A stretch of 12,193 nucleotides of DNA from Deltaproteobacteria bacterium CG_4_8_14_3_um_filter_43_13 (lineage in GTDB: Bacteria > Desulfobacterota > UBA8473), in contig PFIF01000223.1 in the NCBI GenBank assembly GCA_002782605.1, forward strand, positions 1 through 12,193, written 5' to 3'. Every line of letters begins with the position of its first letter. Position 1 is the stretch's first letter. The notes under the pieces were generated by a model. It was not told the DNA's origin. It worked only from the letters and a program-made list of their open reading frames with translations, and made no database searches. A program made the position numbers and the translations under genes. Shown piece after piece: positions 6,400 through 12,193 of the stretch.

Positions 6400-7590
6400 A
6401 TGAGTATCAAAGTCGATATTGAGTTATGCACAGGATGTGGAGTCTGCGAAGAGGCATGTCCTTTTGGGGCTATCAAGATTCAAGATGATGTGGCATCTAT
6501 AGATGAGAGGTGTAATCTATGTGGTGCCTGCGTTGATGTTTGCAGTTTTGAAGCTATTTCGATACAAGGGTTAAGAAAAACAGGCGGAGAGGGTAACGAC
6601 CATAAAGGGGTATGGGTATTTGCCGAGCAAAGAAATGGCAAGATAGCCAGTGTTGTTTTAGAGCTTCTGGGAGAGGGGAGAAAGCTGGCTGATAAATTGG
6701 GAGTCGACCTTTCTGCTGTCTTCTTTGGCGATAGTGTGGAAATGCAGACCAATGAACTGATATCCTATGGTGCCGATAAGGTATATGTTGCAGATGCCCC
6801 AATCCTTCGGGACTTTAATGATGAGATTTACAGTAAGGTTTTAGTTGATTTGATTAATGAGTACAAACCGGAGATCATACTCTCCGGGGCTACTGCTGTT
6901 GGGAGGTCTTTCATCCCTGAGGTTTCTGCCAGGTTAGAAACCGGTCTGACGGCAGATTGTACTGCTCTGGATATAGATACTGAAAGGAGAATCCTGCTCC
7001 AAACCCGCCCTGCCTTTGGAGGGAATATAATGGCTACCATCATTTGCCCTGATGAACGCCCTCAAATGGCTACTGTTCGCCACAAGGTAATGAAAAAGGC
7101 GACATACGATGCGAATCGAAAAGGAGAGGTGATTAAAAAGGATATTGATGGTTATGGCGTGAATCTCCGCACAAAGGTTCTTGAGGTGGTGGAAGAGATT
7201 GGAGAAACAGTAAATATAGCTGAGGCAGATGTAATTGTCTCCGGGGGGAGAGGGCTTCAAGAGCCAAAGAATTTTAAACTCATTGAAGAATTGGCAAAAA
7301 TTCTGGGCGGTGCTGTAGGTGCCTCTAGGGGTGCTGTTGATGCTGGTTGGATACCTTACTCACACCAGGTTGGCCAAACAGGAAAGACGGTTTGCCCCAG
7401 GCTGTATATTGCATGTGGAATATCAGGAGCGGTTCAGCATTTAGTCGGTATGCAGTCATCCGATGTTATCGTGGCTATTAATATAGATAAAGACGCCCCC
7501 ATTTTTGATGTAGCTACTTTTGGTATTGCTGGGGATGTATTTGAGGTTGTCCCTGCACTCATTAAAAGATTTAACGAAATAAGAGGATAG
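6400..7590 (+). CDS. etfA: Electron transfer flavoprotein alpha subunit with N-terminal 2[4Fe-4S] ferredoxin domain
   Basis: At 396 residues this is longer than a plain EtfA (about 310-340) because of a fused ferredoxin domain. Residues 1-55 hold two full cluster motifs, Cys10/13/16/20 followed by Pro, and Cys38/41/44/48. The Etf N-terminal domain follows from about residue 70 (GVWVFAEQRNGKI...). The C-terminal FAD domain carries SRGAVDAGW (309-317), QVGQTGKTV (323-331) and GISGAVQH (340-347), with Arg310, Thr327 and His347 at the usual flavin-contact positions. The same fusion is known in CarE of the Acetobacterium woodii caffeyl-CoA reductase complex and in other anaerobe Etfs. The order dehydrogenase-etfB-etfA also matches carCDE. 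Likely role: pass electrons between ferredoxin/NADH and the acyl-CoA dehydrogenase. The ATG has AGGTAGG just upstream. fabD follows after 9 nt, tying it to the fatty acid genes. Confidence 0.94.
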   Translation: MSIKVDIELCTGCGVCEEACPFGAIKIQDDVASIDERCNLCGACVDVCSFEAISIQGLRKTGGEGNDHKGVWVFAEQRNGKIASVVLELLGEGRKLADKLGVDLSAVFFGDSVEMQTNELISYGADKVYVADAPILRDFNDEIYSKVLVDLINEYKPEIILSGATAVGRSFIPEVSARLETGLTADCTALDIDTERRILLQTRPAFGGNIMATIICPDERPQMATVRHKVMKKATYDANRKGEVIKKDIDGYGVNLRTKVLEVVEEIGETVNIAEADVIVSGGRGLQEPKNFKLIEELAKILGGAVGASRGAVDAGWIPYSHQVGQTGKTVCPRLYIACGISGAVQHLVGMQSSDVIVAINIDKDAPIFDVATFGIAGDVFEVVPALIKRFNEIRG

Positions 7591-7599
7591 GAGTAGCCC

Positions 7600-8532
7600 A
7601 TGGTTAAATCAGCATTTATATTTCCTGGGCAGGGTTCCCAGTATATTGGTATGGGAAAGGAACTCTATGACAATTTCACAGTCGCAAGGGAGACCTTTGA
7701 AGAGGCAAATGATTCTTTAGGCATGGACATAAAAAAAATCTGTTTCGAAGATCCCAATGGTGAAATAGGGTTGACCGTTAATACTCAACCCGCTGTATTG
7801 ACAGCCAGTATTGCTGCACTCCGGGTCTTGAACCAGGAAACGGATATACAGCCATCCCTTGTTGCCGGTCATAGTTTAGGAGAATACAGTTCTTTGGTTG
7901 TGGCTAAATCATTGAGTTTTTCTGATGCCGTGAAGATAGTTCAACAAAGGGGAAGATTTATGCAAGAGGCAGTACCGGTAGGCACCGGAACTATGGCGGC
8001 TATTATAGGGATACAGGAAGAAGTTGTGGAAAAGATTTGTGCTGAGATAACGAAGGATGGAAATCTAGTCTCGCCGGCCAACTACAACAGTCCTGATCAA
8101 ATTGTTGTCTCTGGAGAATCTACAGCAGTTCAAAATGCCATTGATTTAGCGAAAGAAAGAGGCGCCAGGATGGCCATTGTTTTGAATGTCAGTGCCCCTT
8201 TTCACTGTAGTCTTATGGAGCCGGCTATGGAGAGGCTTGCATCTGAACTAGAGAAGTTTTCTTTCAAAGATATACAAACCCCTGTAATTTCAAACGTTGA
8301 GGCAGACATAAATACTTCTAAAGAAAGGGTTAAAGAGCTCTTAACAAAGCAGGTATGTAGTCCGGTAAAATGGGCGCAGTCTATGAAAAGGATGATTAAA
8401 GAAGACGTAAATATGGTTATTGAAGTTGGGCCCGGTAAGGTTCTGTCGGGATTAATGAGGAAGATTAGCGACAAGGTAAGAATACGAAATGTGGAGGATA
8501 TTAAAAGCTTAAAAAGGGTTCAAGAAGACTAG
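7600..8532 (+). CDS. fabD: Malonyl-CoA:ACP transacylase
   Basis: FabD moves malonyl from CoA to holo-ACP, supplying the extender unit for type II fatty acid synthesis in the cytosol. The 310 residues match the family. The oxyanion-hole Gln11 lies in FPGQGSQ. The nucleophile Ser92 is in GHSLGEYS, the malonyl-binding Arg117 in QQRGRFMQ, and the catalytic His202 in APFHCSLM. The ATG has a GGATAGGAG ribosome binding site (7585-7593) that overlaps the end of etfA. It is followed by fabG, acpP and fabF in the common order. Nothing is truncated or missing. Its immediate partner on the left is an Etf gene rather than fabH. Confidence 0.97.
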   Translation: MVKSAFIFPGQGSQYIGMGKELYDNFTVARETFEEANDSLGMDIKKICFEDPNGEIGLTVNTQPAVLTASIAALRVLNQETDIQPSLVAGHSLGEYSSLVVAKSLSFSDAVKIVQQRGRFMQEAVPVGTGTMAAIIGIQEEVVEKICAEITKDGNLVSPANYNSPDQIVVSGESTAVQNAIDLAKERGARMAIVLNVSAPFHCSLMEPAMERLASELEKFSFKDIQTPVISNVEADINTSKERVKELLTKQVCSPVKWAQSMKRMIKEDVNMVIEVGPGKVLSGLMRKISDKVRIRNVEDIKSLKRVQED

Positions 8533-8555
8533 AGAGGGGACAGGGAGGTTAATAG

Positions 8556-9296
8556 ATGGATTTAAAAGGCAAGACAGCAGTAATAACCGGATCTGCTCAG
8601 GGTATTGGGAAGGCAATTGCTATCCTATTGGCAAAGAAGGGAGCGGACATTGTCGTCTCTGATCTGAATTCTGAAAAGGCACAGGAGGTCGCAAGAGAGA
8701 TTGAAAAGATAGGAAGGAGATGCCTGGTTACCATAACCAATGTGGCTGATTTTAAAGAGGCCGAACAGATGATAAACAAAACAATCGAGGGACTGGGCCG
8801 TATTGATATCCTGGTGAATAATGCCGGTATAGTTAAAGACAGCCTTCTTTTGAGAATGAAAGAAGAGATATGGGATCAGGTTTTGAGTGTGAATCTGAAG
8901 GGTACCTTTAACTGTACAAAGGCAGCACTCAGGTTTATGGTAAAACAGAGAAGCGGAAAGATTGTAAATATTGCATCCATTTCAGGGGAGATGGGGAATA
9001 TTGGTCAGGCAAACTATTCCGCTTCCAAGGCAGGGGTAATTGGTTTTACAAAAACTGCAGCAAGAGAGCTTGCCTCAAGAGGGATAAACGTTAATGCTGT
9101 TGCCCCTGGTTTTATTGATACACTTATGACTCAGTCTTTGCCTGAGGATATTAGAGAAAACCTGAAAAAACAGATTCCTGTTGAGAGGTTAGGAACGCCT
9201 GAAGATATAGCTCAAGCTGTTTACTTTCTTGTCTCCGATGCATCAAGTTATATTACTGGTCAAGTAATCAACGTTAATGGGGGTTTGTATATGTAG
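8556..9296 (+). CDS. fabG: 3-oxoacyl-ACP reductase FabG
   Basis: FabG is an NADPH-dependent short-chain dehydrogenase that reduces 3-ketoacyl-ACP to 3-hydroxyacyl-ACP in each elongation round. At 246 residues it has standard length. The cofactor loop TGSAQGIG is at residues 11-18, NNAG at 88-91, and the catalytic Ser141 (NIASISG), Tyr154 and Lys158 (YSASK) form the usual triad, each three residues beyond the E. coli positions. The C-terminus YITGQVINVNGGLYM is classic FabG. A GGGAGGTT Shine-Dalgarno (8543-8550) supports the ATG, 23 nt after fabD. acpP follows after 60 nt. Position and C-terminus favour fatty acid synthesis over other SDR roles. Confidence 0.97.
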   Translation: MDLKGKTAVITGSAQGIGKAIAILLAKKGADIVVSDLNSEKAQEVAREIEKIGRRCLVTITNVADFKEAEQMINKTIEGLGRIDILVNNAGIVKDSLLLRMKEEIWDQVLSVNLKGTFNCTKAALRFMVKQRSGKIVNIASISGEMGNIGQANYSASKAGVIGFTKTAARELASRGINVNAVAPGFIDTLMTQSLPEDIRENLKKQIPVERLGTPEDIAQAVYFLVSDASSYITGQVINVNGGLYM

Positions 9297-9356
9297 GATT
9301 GTGGTAATTTCCTATGTTAAATAAATAAAGAAAATTTTATAGGAGGTGTAAAGTTA

Positions 9357-9596
9357 ATGGGAAAAGAATCTGTAGAGGCAAAAATTAAGGCTATAATAGC
9401 CGAACAGCTTGGGATAGATGAAGAGGAGGTTGTTAACGAGGCGTCTTTTATTGACGATTTGGGTGCGGATTCATTGGATTTGGTTGAGTTAATAATGACC
9501 CTTGAGGAGGAATTTGGTCAAGAGATATCCGATGAAGAAGCAGAAAACATCCAAACTGTTCAAGAGGCTATAGATTATATTTCCGAGCATCTATAG
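9357..9596 (+). CDS. acpP: Acyl carrier protein
   Basis: AcpP is the small acidic protein that carries growing acyl chains on a 4'-phosphopantetheine arm. The 79 residues are rich in Asp and Glu. They include the DDLGADSLDLVEL motif, with Ser39 as the attachment site, followed by the helix II/III segment ending in EAIDYISEHL. It has the strongest Shine-Dalgarno of the region (AGGAGGTG, 9341-9348), which fits the high output needed for this protein. It lies between fabG and fabF, as in most bacteria. The 97-nt gap to fabF holds a hairpin that could help set different levels of the two products. Confidence 0.98.
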   Translation: MGKESVEAKIKAIIAEQLGIDEEEVVNEASFIDDLGADSLDLVELIMTLEEEFGQEISDEEAENIQTVQEAIDYISEHL

Positions 9597-9605
9597 TTAT
9601 ATAGT

Positions 9606-9653
9606 GTCAGTTATCCGTTGTCTGCCTGCCTGTTGGCAGACAGGTGGTCAGTT
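9606..9653. repeat. Heptamer relic and 8-bp hairpin between acpP and fabF
   Basis: GTCAGTT and ATCCGTT (9606-9619) and a further GTCAGTT (9647-9653) flank a perfect inverted repeat, TGTCTGCC (9619-9626) against GGCAGACA (9635-9642), with an 8-nt loop. There is no T-run directly after, so it is not a typical Rho-independent terminator. It may be a transposed palindromic repeat, or a 3'-end stabiliser and processing signal for the abundant acpP message. Confidence 0.5.
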
Positions 9654-9693
9654 GTAAATGTAAAAACTCTTTCAACTTTTTGGAGGTGCTACC

Positions 9694-10935
9694 TTGAAGA
9701 GGAGGGTTGTAGTAACGGGGTTGGGGGCAGTGACTCCTTTAGGGATTGGGGCAGAAAAAACATGGAAAGCCCTATGTGCAGGAAAGTCAGGGATTGGTAG
9801 GATTTCCCGTTTTGATACAACTAATTTTCAAACAAAGATCGCTGGTGAAGTAAAGGATTTTGATCCGGAAGACTTCTTAGATAAGAAACAGGTAAGAAGG
9901 ATGGACTCGTTCGTTCATTATTGCATGGCAGCAACTATTATGGCTATGGAGGATTCAAAACTTGAAGTTGCAAACCAAGATGCTGAAAGAATTGGGGTTC
10001 TTATTGGGACAGGACTGGGTGGTTTACCAACCTTAGAAAAGAATCATACCTTGCTAATAGAAGGGGGACCTAAAAAGATATCCCCTTTCTTTATACCTAT
10101 GATGATTGCCAATATGGCACCAGGACAGATAGCTATTCATTTTGGGATTAAGGGTCCTAATACCTGTGTTGTTACAGCCTGTGCAGCCGGTTCTCATGCT
10201 ATTGGAGATTCATATAAACTAATACAGCGGGGTGACGCAGATATTGTGATTACCGGAGGGACAGAGGCAACCATAACGCCTTTGAATATTGGTGGTTTTA
10301 ATGCGATGAAGGCTATTTCAACCAATAACGATGAACCCGAAAAAGCCAGCCGTCCTTTTGATAAAAATAGAGACGGTTTTGTTCCGGCAGAAGGTGCCGG
10401 GACGATTATTTTAGAAGAACTGGAATTGGCCCTTAAGAGGGGAGCCAATATCTATGGTGAGATTGTTGGTTATGGGCTAACCAGTGATGCCTTTCATATA
10501 ACCGCCCCTGACCCTCAAGGAGGCGGAGCAGCCAGATGTATGAAGATGGCACTCCTTGATGCCAATATATCACCCCATGAAGTGGATTATATCAATGCCC
10601 ATGGTACCTCTACACCACTGAACGATACGATAGAAACCATTGCCATAAAGACCGTCTTTAATGAATACAGCAAAAAGATTCCTGTAAGTTCCACTAAGTC
10701 TATGACCGGCCACTTACTTGGTGCGGCAGGGGGGGTTGAGGCAGTCTTTACAATTCTGACAATTCGTGATGGAATTATTCCGCCTACTATAAACTATGAG
10801 ACTCCCGACCCCGATTGCGATCTGGATTATGTCCCGAATGTAGCGAGAAGGGCTGATGTTAGGATAGCTATTTCTAATTCCTTTGGTTTTGGCGGGACCA
10901 ATGCTACACTGGTCTTTAAGAGGTTTGAAGGTTGA
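9694..10935 (+). CDS. fabF: 3-oxoacyl-ACP synthase II (FabF)
   Basis: FabF condenses malonyl-ACP with acyl-ACP in chain elongation. The 413-residue length is typical of KAS II. The catalytic triad falls at exactly the E. coli positions: Cys163 (VTACAAGSH), His303 (NAHGTSTPLND) and His340 (MTGHLLGAAGG), with Lys335 nearby. The Cys-His-His set marks an elongating synthase, so it does not replace FabH, which uses Cys-His-Asn. The start is TTG at 9694, with GGAGGT at 9682-9687; it gives the standard KRRVVVTGLGAVTPLG N-terminus. The stop overlaps the rpiB translation-initiation region: rpiB's ATG is 5 nt beyond it, suggesting translational coupling. Confidence 0.97.
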   Translation: MKRRVVVTGLGAVTPLGIGAEKTWKALCAGKSGIGRISRFDTTNFQTKIAGEVKDFDPEDFLDKKQVRRMDSFVHYCMAATIMAMEDSKLEVANQDAERIGVLIGTGLGGLPTLEKNHTLLIEGGPKKISPFFIPMMIANMAPGQIAIHFGIKGPNTCVVTACAAGSHAIGDSYKLIQRGDADIVITGGTEATITPLNIGGFNAMKAISTNNDEPEKASRPFDKNRDGFVPAEGAGTIILEELELALKRGANIYGEIVGYGLTSDAFHITAPDPQGGGAARCMKMALLDANISPHEVDYINAHGTSTPLNDTIETIAIKTVFNEYSKKIPVSSTKSMTGHLLGAAGGVEAVFTILTIRDGIIPPTINYETPDPDCDLDYVPNVARRADVRIAISNSFGFGGTNATLVFKRFEG

Positions 10936-10940
10936 AAAAT

Positions 10941-11459
10941 ATGAGAATCATTATTGGCTCTGACCATGGAGGTTTTGAATTAAAGGAGTCTATAAAACAA
11001 TCTTTATCTAAAGATATGAAGATAGACTTTTATGATGTTGGTACATTCAACAGCGAATCTGTGGATTACCCCACCTTTGGCAGCATGGTTGCGGAAAAGG
11101 TACAAAGGGGAGAATTCGAAAGGGGGATTCTTGTCTGTGGAACAGGGATTGGTATGTCCATAGTTGCCAATAGGTTTCCTAAGATACGGGCTGCCCTGTG
11201 TCATGATACATATACTGCAAGAATGAGCAGAGAACATAATGACTCCAATATCCTTATTATTGGCGGAAGAGTTACAGGTGAAGATGTTGCCATGGAAATA
11301 GTTAAAGTATGGCTTACCGGTGAATTTAAAGGAGGAAGACACCAGCGAAGGTTGGAAAAGATAGCCGATATAGAGAAAGCCATTTGGGATGGCCTCGTAC
11401 TAAGTCAAAATTGGGATGGCAAAGTAAAAAGCTCCAGATGCAAGGCGCGCAAATCCTGA
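10941..11459 (+). CDS. rpiB: Ribose 5-phosphate isomerase B with repeat-derived C-terminal tail
   Basis: RpiB interconverts ribose 5-phosphate and ribulose 5-phosphate in the pentose phosphate pathway. Motifs are GSDHGG with Asp8 and His9, YDVGTFNSESVDYP (31-44), the catalytic Cys66 in VCGTGIGMS, and HDTYTARMSREHNDSN. I start it at ATG 10941, which gives MRIIIGSDHGG and has AAGGT at 10928-10932. A TTG at 10932 inside the fabF stop would add three residues and lacks a good RBS. The protein is 172 residues against about 150 in the family. Residues 150-172 (from DGLVL to the stop) are encoded inside the 153-bp repeat element, so the insertion has given the gene a new basic tail. The enzymatic core is intact and probably active. 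RpiB next to glyA is the usual order in related bacteria. Confidence 0.92.
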   Translation: MRIIIGSDHGGFELKESIKQSLSKDMKIDFYDVGTFNSESVDYPTFGSMVAEKVQRGEFERGILVCGTGIGMSIVANRFPKIRAALCHDTYTARMSREHNDSNILIIGGRVTGEDVAMEIVKVWLTGEFKGGRHQRRLEKIADIEKAIWDGLVLSQNWDGKVKSSRCKARKS

Positions 11460-11540
11460 GGAGTGAAGCGTACTTGGGGGTACGCTGCAACGACGAAGGA
11501 TGCAGCGCAACGCCGCAGATGGACTTTTTACGAAGCCATC
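11388..11540 (+). repeat. Copy B of the dispersed inverted-repeat (MITE-like) element, overlapping the rpiB 3' end
   Basis: The outer ends are inverted repeats: GATGGCCTCGTACTAAGTC (11388-11406) against the complement of 11522-11540, matching at 16 of 19 positions. An inner pair follows, GATGGCAAAGTAAAAAG (11415-11431) resembling the same terminus. The centre can fold around GCGTAC (11468-11473) and GTACGC (11480-11485). The 153-bp unit has no coding capacity of its own. I recall similar 'GTAAAAAG..CCAGATGCAAGGCGCGC' repeats in deltaproteobacterial genomes. The matching but truncated copy on the other strand at 1849-1976 proves it is dispersed. It provides the final 23 codons and stop of rpiB and separates rpiB from glyA. 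Confidence 0.85.
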
Positions 11541-11579
11541 ATTTGTGATTCTCAATCTATCAGGCCTGCGGAGATATAG

Positions 11580-12193
11580 ATGTCGATTTTAAGAGAGACG
11601 GATCCGGAAATTGCAGATGTCATTCAACTAGAGACGAAAAGACAGGCATATAGGCTGGAGTTAATCGCCTCTGAAAACTTTGTAAGTGAAGCAGTATTAG
11701 AGGCCCAGGGCAGTATTCTGACCAACAAATATGCGGAGGGGTATCCTAAAAAGAGATACTATGGAGGATGTGAATTTGTAGACAGTGTTGAAAGCCTGGC
11801 TATAACCAGAGCTAAAGAGTTATTTGGCGCTGATCATGTTAATGTTCAGCCTCACTCCGGAACACAGGCTAACATGGCCGTTTATTTCTCTGTACTGAGC
11901 CCCGGAGATACCATCATGGGGATGAGCATAACCCATGGCGGACATCTAACCCATGGTAGTCCGGTTAGTTTTTCCGGTAAACTGTATAATGTAATTAGCT
12001 ATGGGGTGACCAGGGATACCCAGAGGATTGATTATGATGGAGTGGAAAGGTTAGCCAGAGACAATAGACCGAAGATGATAGTGGTAGGGGCAAGCGCCTA
12101 CCCCAGAATCATCGATTTCCCCCGCTTCCGAAGTATTGCCGATGATGTAGGGGCATACCTTATGGTGGATATGGCTCATATCGCGGGATTAAT
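11580..12193 (+). CDS. glyA: Serine hydroxymethyltransferase, 5' part (cut by the window edge)
   Basis: GlyA is a PLP enzyme that converts serine and tetrahydrofolate to glycine and 5,10-methylene-THF, the main one-carbon source. The frame is open from ATG 11580 to the end of the window (204 codons, about half of a usual 410-420). The translation shows LIASENF (28-34), YAEGYPKKRYYGG (51-63), VQPHSGTQAN (89-98), SITHGGHLTHG (116-126), SAYPR (172-176) and DMAHIAGL (197-204) with the cofactor-contact Asp197 and His200. The Schiff-base lysine lies beyond the edge. CGGAGAT (11569-11575) supports the start. It lies 39 nt after the repeat element that ends rpiB. The gene appears intact as far as seen. 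Confidence 0.96.
   Translation, partial: MSILRETDPEIADVIQLETKRQAYRLELIASENFVSEAVLEAQGSILTNKYAEGYPKKRYYGGCEFVDSVESLAITRAKELFGADHVNVQPHSGTQANMAVYFSVLSPGDTIMGMSITHGGHLTHGSPVSFSGKLYNVISYGVTRDTQRIDYDGVERLARDNRPKMIVVGASAYPRIIDFPRFRSIADDVGAYLMVDMAHIAGL

Noticed and set aside
6480..7260. Several minus-strand open frames opposite etfA
   Set aside because: They mirror a strongly supported gene and have no ribosome binding sites or family features.
9618..9800. Open reading frame overlapping the fabF start
   Set aside because: It runs through the acpP-fabF hairpin and out of frame into fabF; fabF is certain, so this is a shadow.
10932..10934. TTG start for rpiB inside the fabF stop codon
   Set aside because: The ATG at 10941 gives the standard RpiB N-terminus and has AAGGT at suitable spacing.
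9694..10935. FabF as a functional replacement for the missing FabH
   Set aside because: The Cys163-His303-His340 triad and full KAS II length mark an elongating synthase; a KAS III would show Cys-His-Asn.

Overview
The window reads as a bacterial chromosome segment of moderate, roughly 40-45% GC content (estimated by eye). It is packed with genes on the + strand and probably comes from an anaerobe of the Desulfobacterota (former Deltaproteobacteria) or a nearby lineage. This rests on gene order: yceD-rpmF-plsX-...-fabD-fabG-acpP-fabF-rpiB-glyA is, from memory, the Geobacter-type arrangement. A ferredoxin-fused electron transfer flavoprotein also fits anaerobic metabolism. No rRNA or tRNA marker is present, so the assignment is inference.

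Layout. Positions 1-133 hold a GC-rich palindromic repeat. Positions 134-1746 carry tsaB (tRNA t6A synthesis) and dapA (lysine/diaminopimelate synthesis), only 20 nt apart. Positions 1747-2482 form the only long gene-free stretch. It contains a decayed copy of a dispersed inverted-repeat element, one isolated type I-E CRISPR repeat, and a good sigma-70-type promoter. From 2483 a long operon-like run begins: yceD (DUF177), rpmF (ribosomal protein L32), plsX, an acyl-CoA dehydrogenase, etfB, etfA, fabD, fabG, acpP, fabF, rpiB, and the start of glyA, which runs off the right edge.

How the genes work together. fabD, fabG, acpP and fabF supply malonyl-ACP, ketoacyl reduction, the carrier and condensation for fatty acid synthesis, and plsX passes acyl-ACP to phospholipid synthesis. 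The initiating condensing enzyme fabH, usual between plsX and fabD, is absent. Its place is taken by acd-etfB-etfA, which in order and domain content resembles an electron-bifurcating acyl-CoA dehydrogenase/EtfAB complex of the caffeyl-CoA reductase (CarCDE) kind. This is the most interesting biological feature of the window.

The other main point concerns mobile repeats. A 153-bp element with terminal inverted repeats lies at the 3' end of rpiB and supplies its last codons and stop. A decayed copy lies in opposite orientation after dapA, so the fatty-acid block is bracketed by inverted copies. Smaller heptamer-based repeats sit in the etfB-etfA and acpP-fabF gaps.
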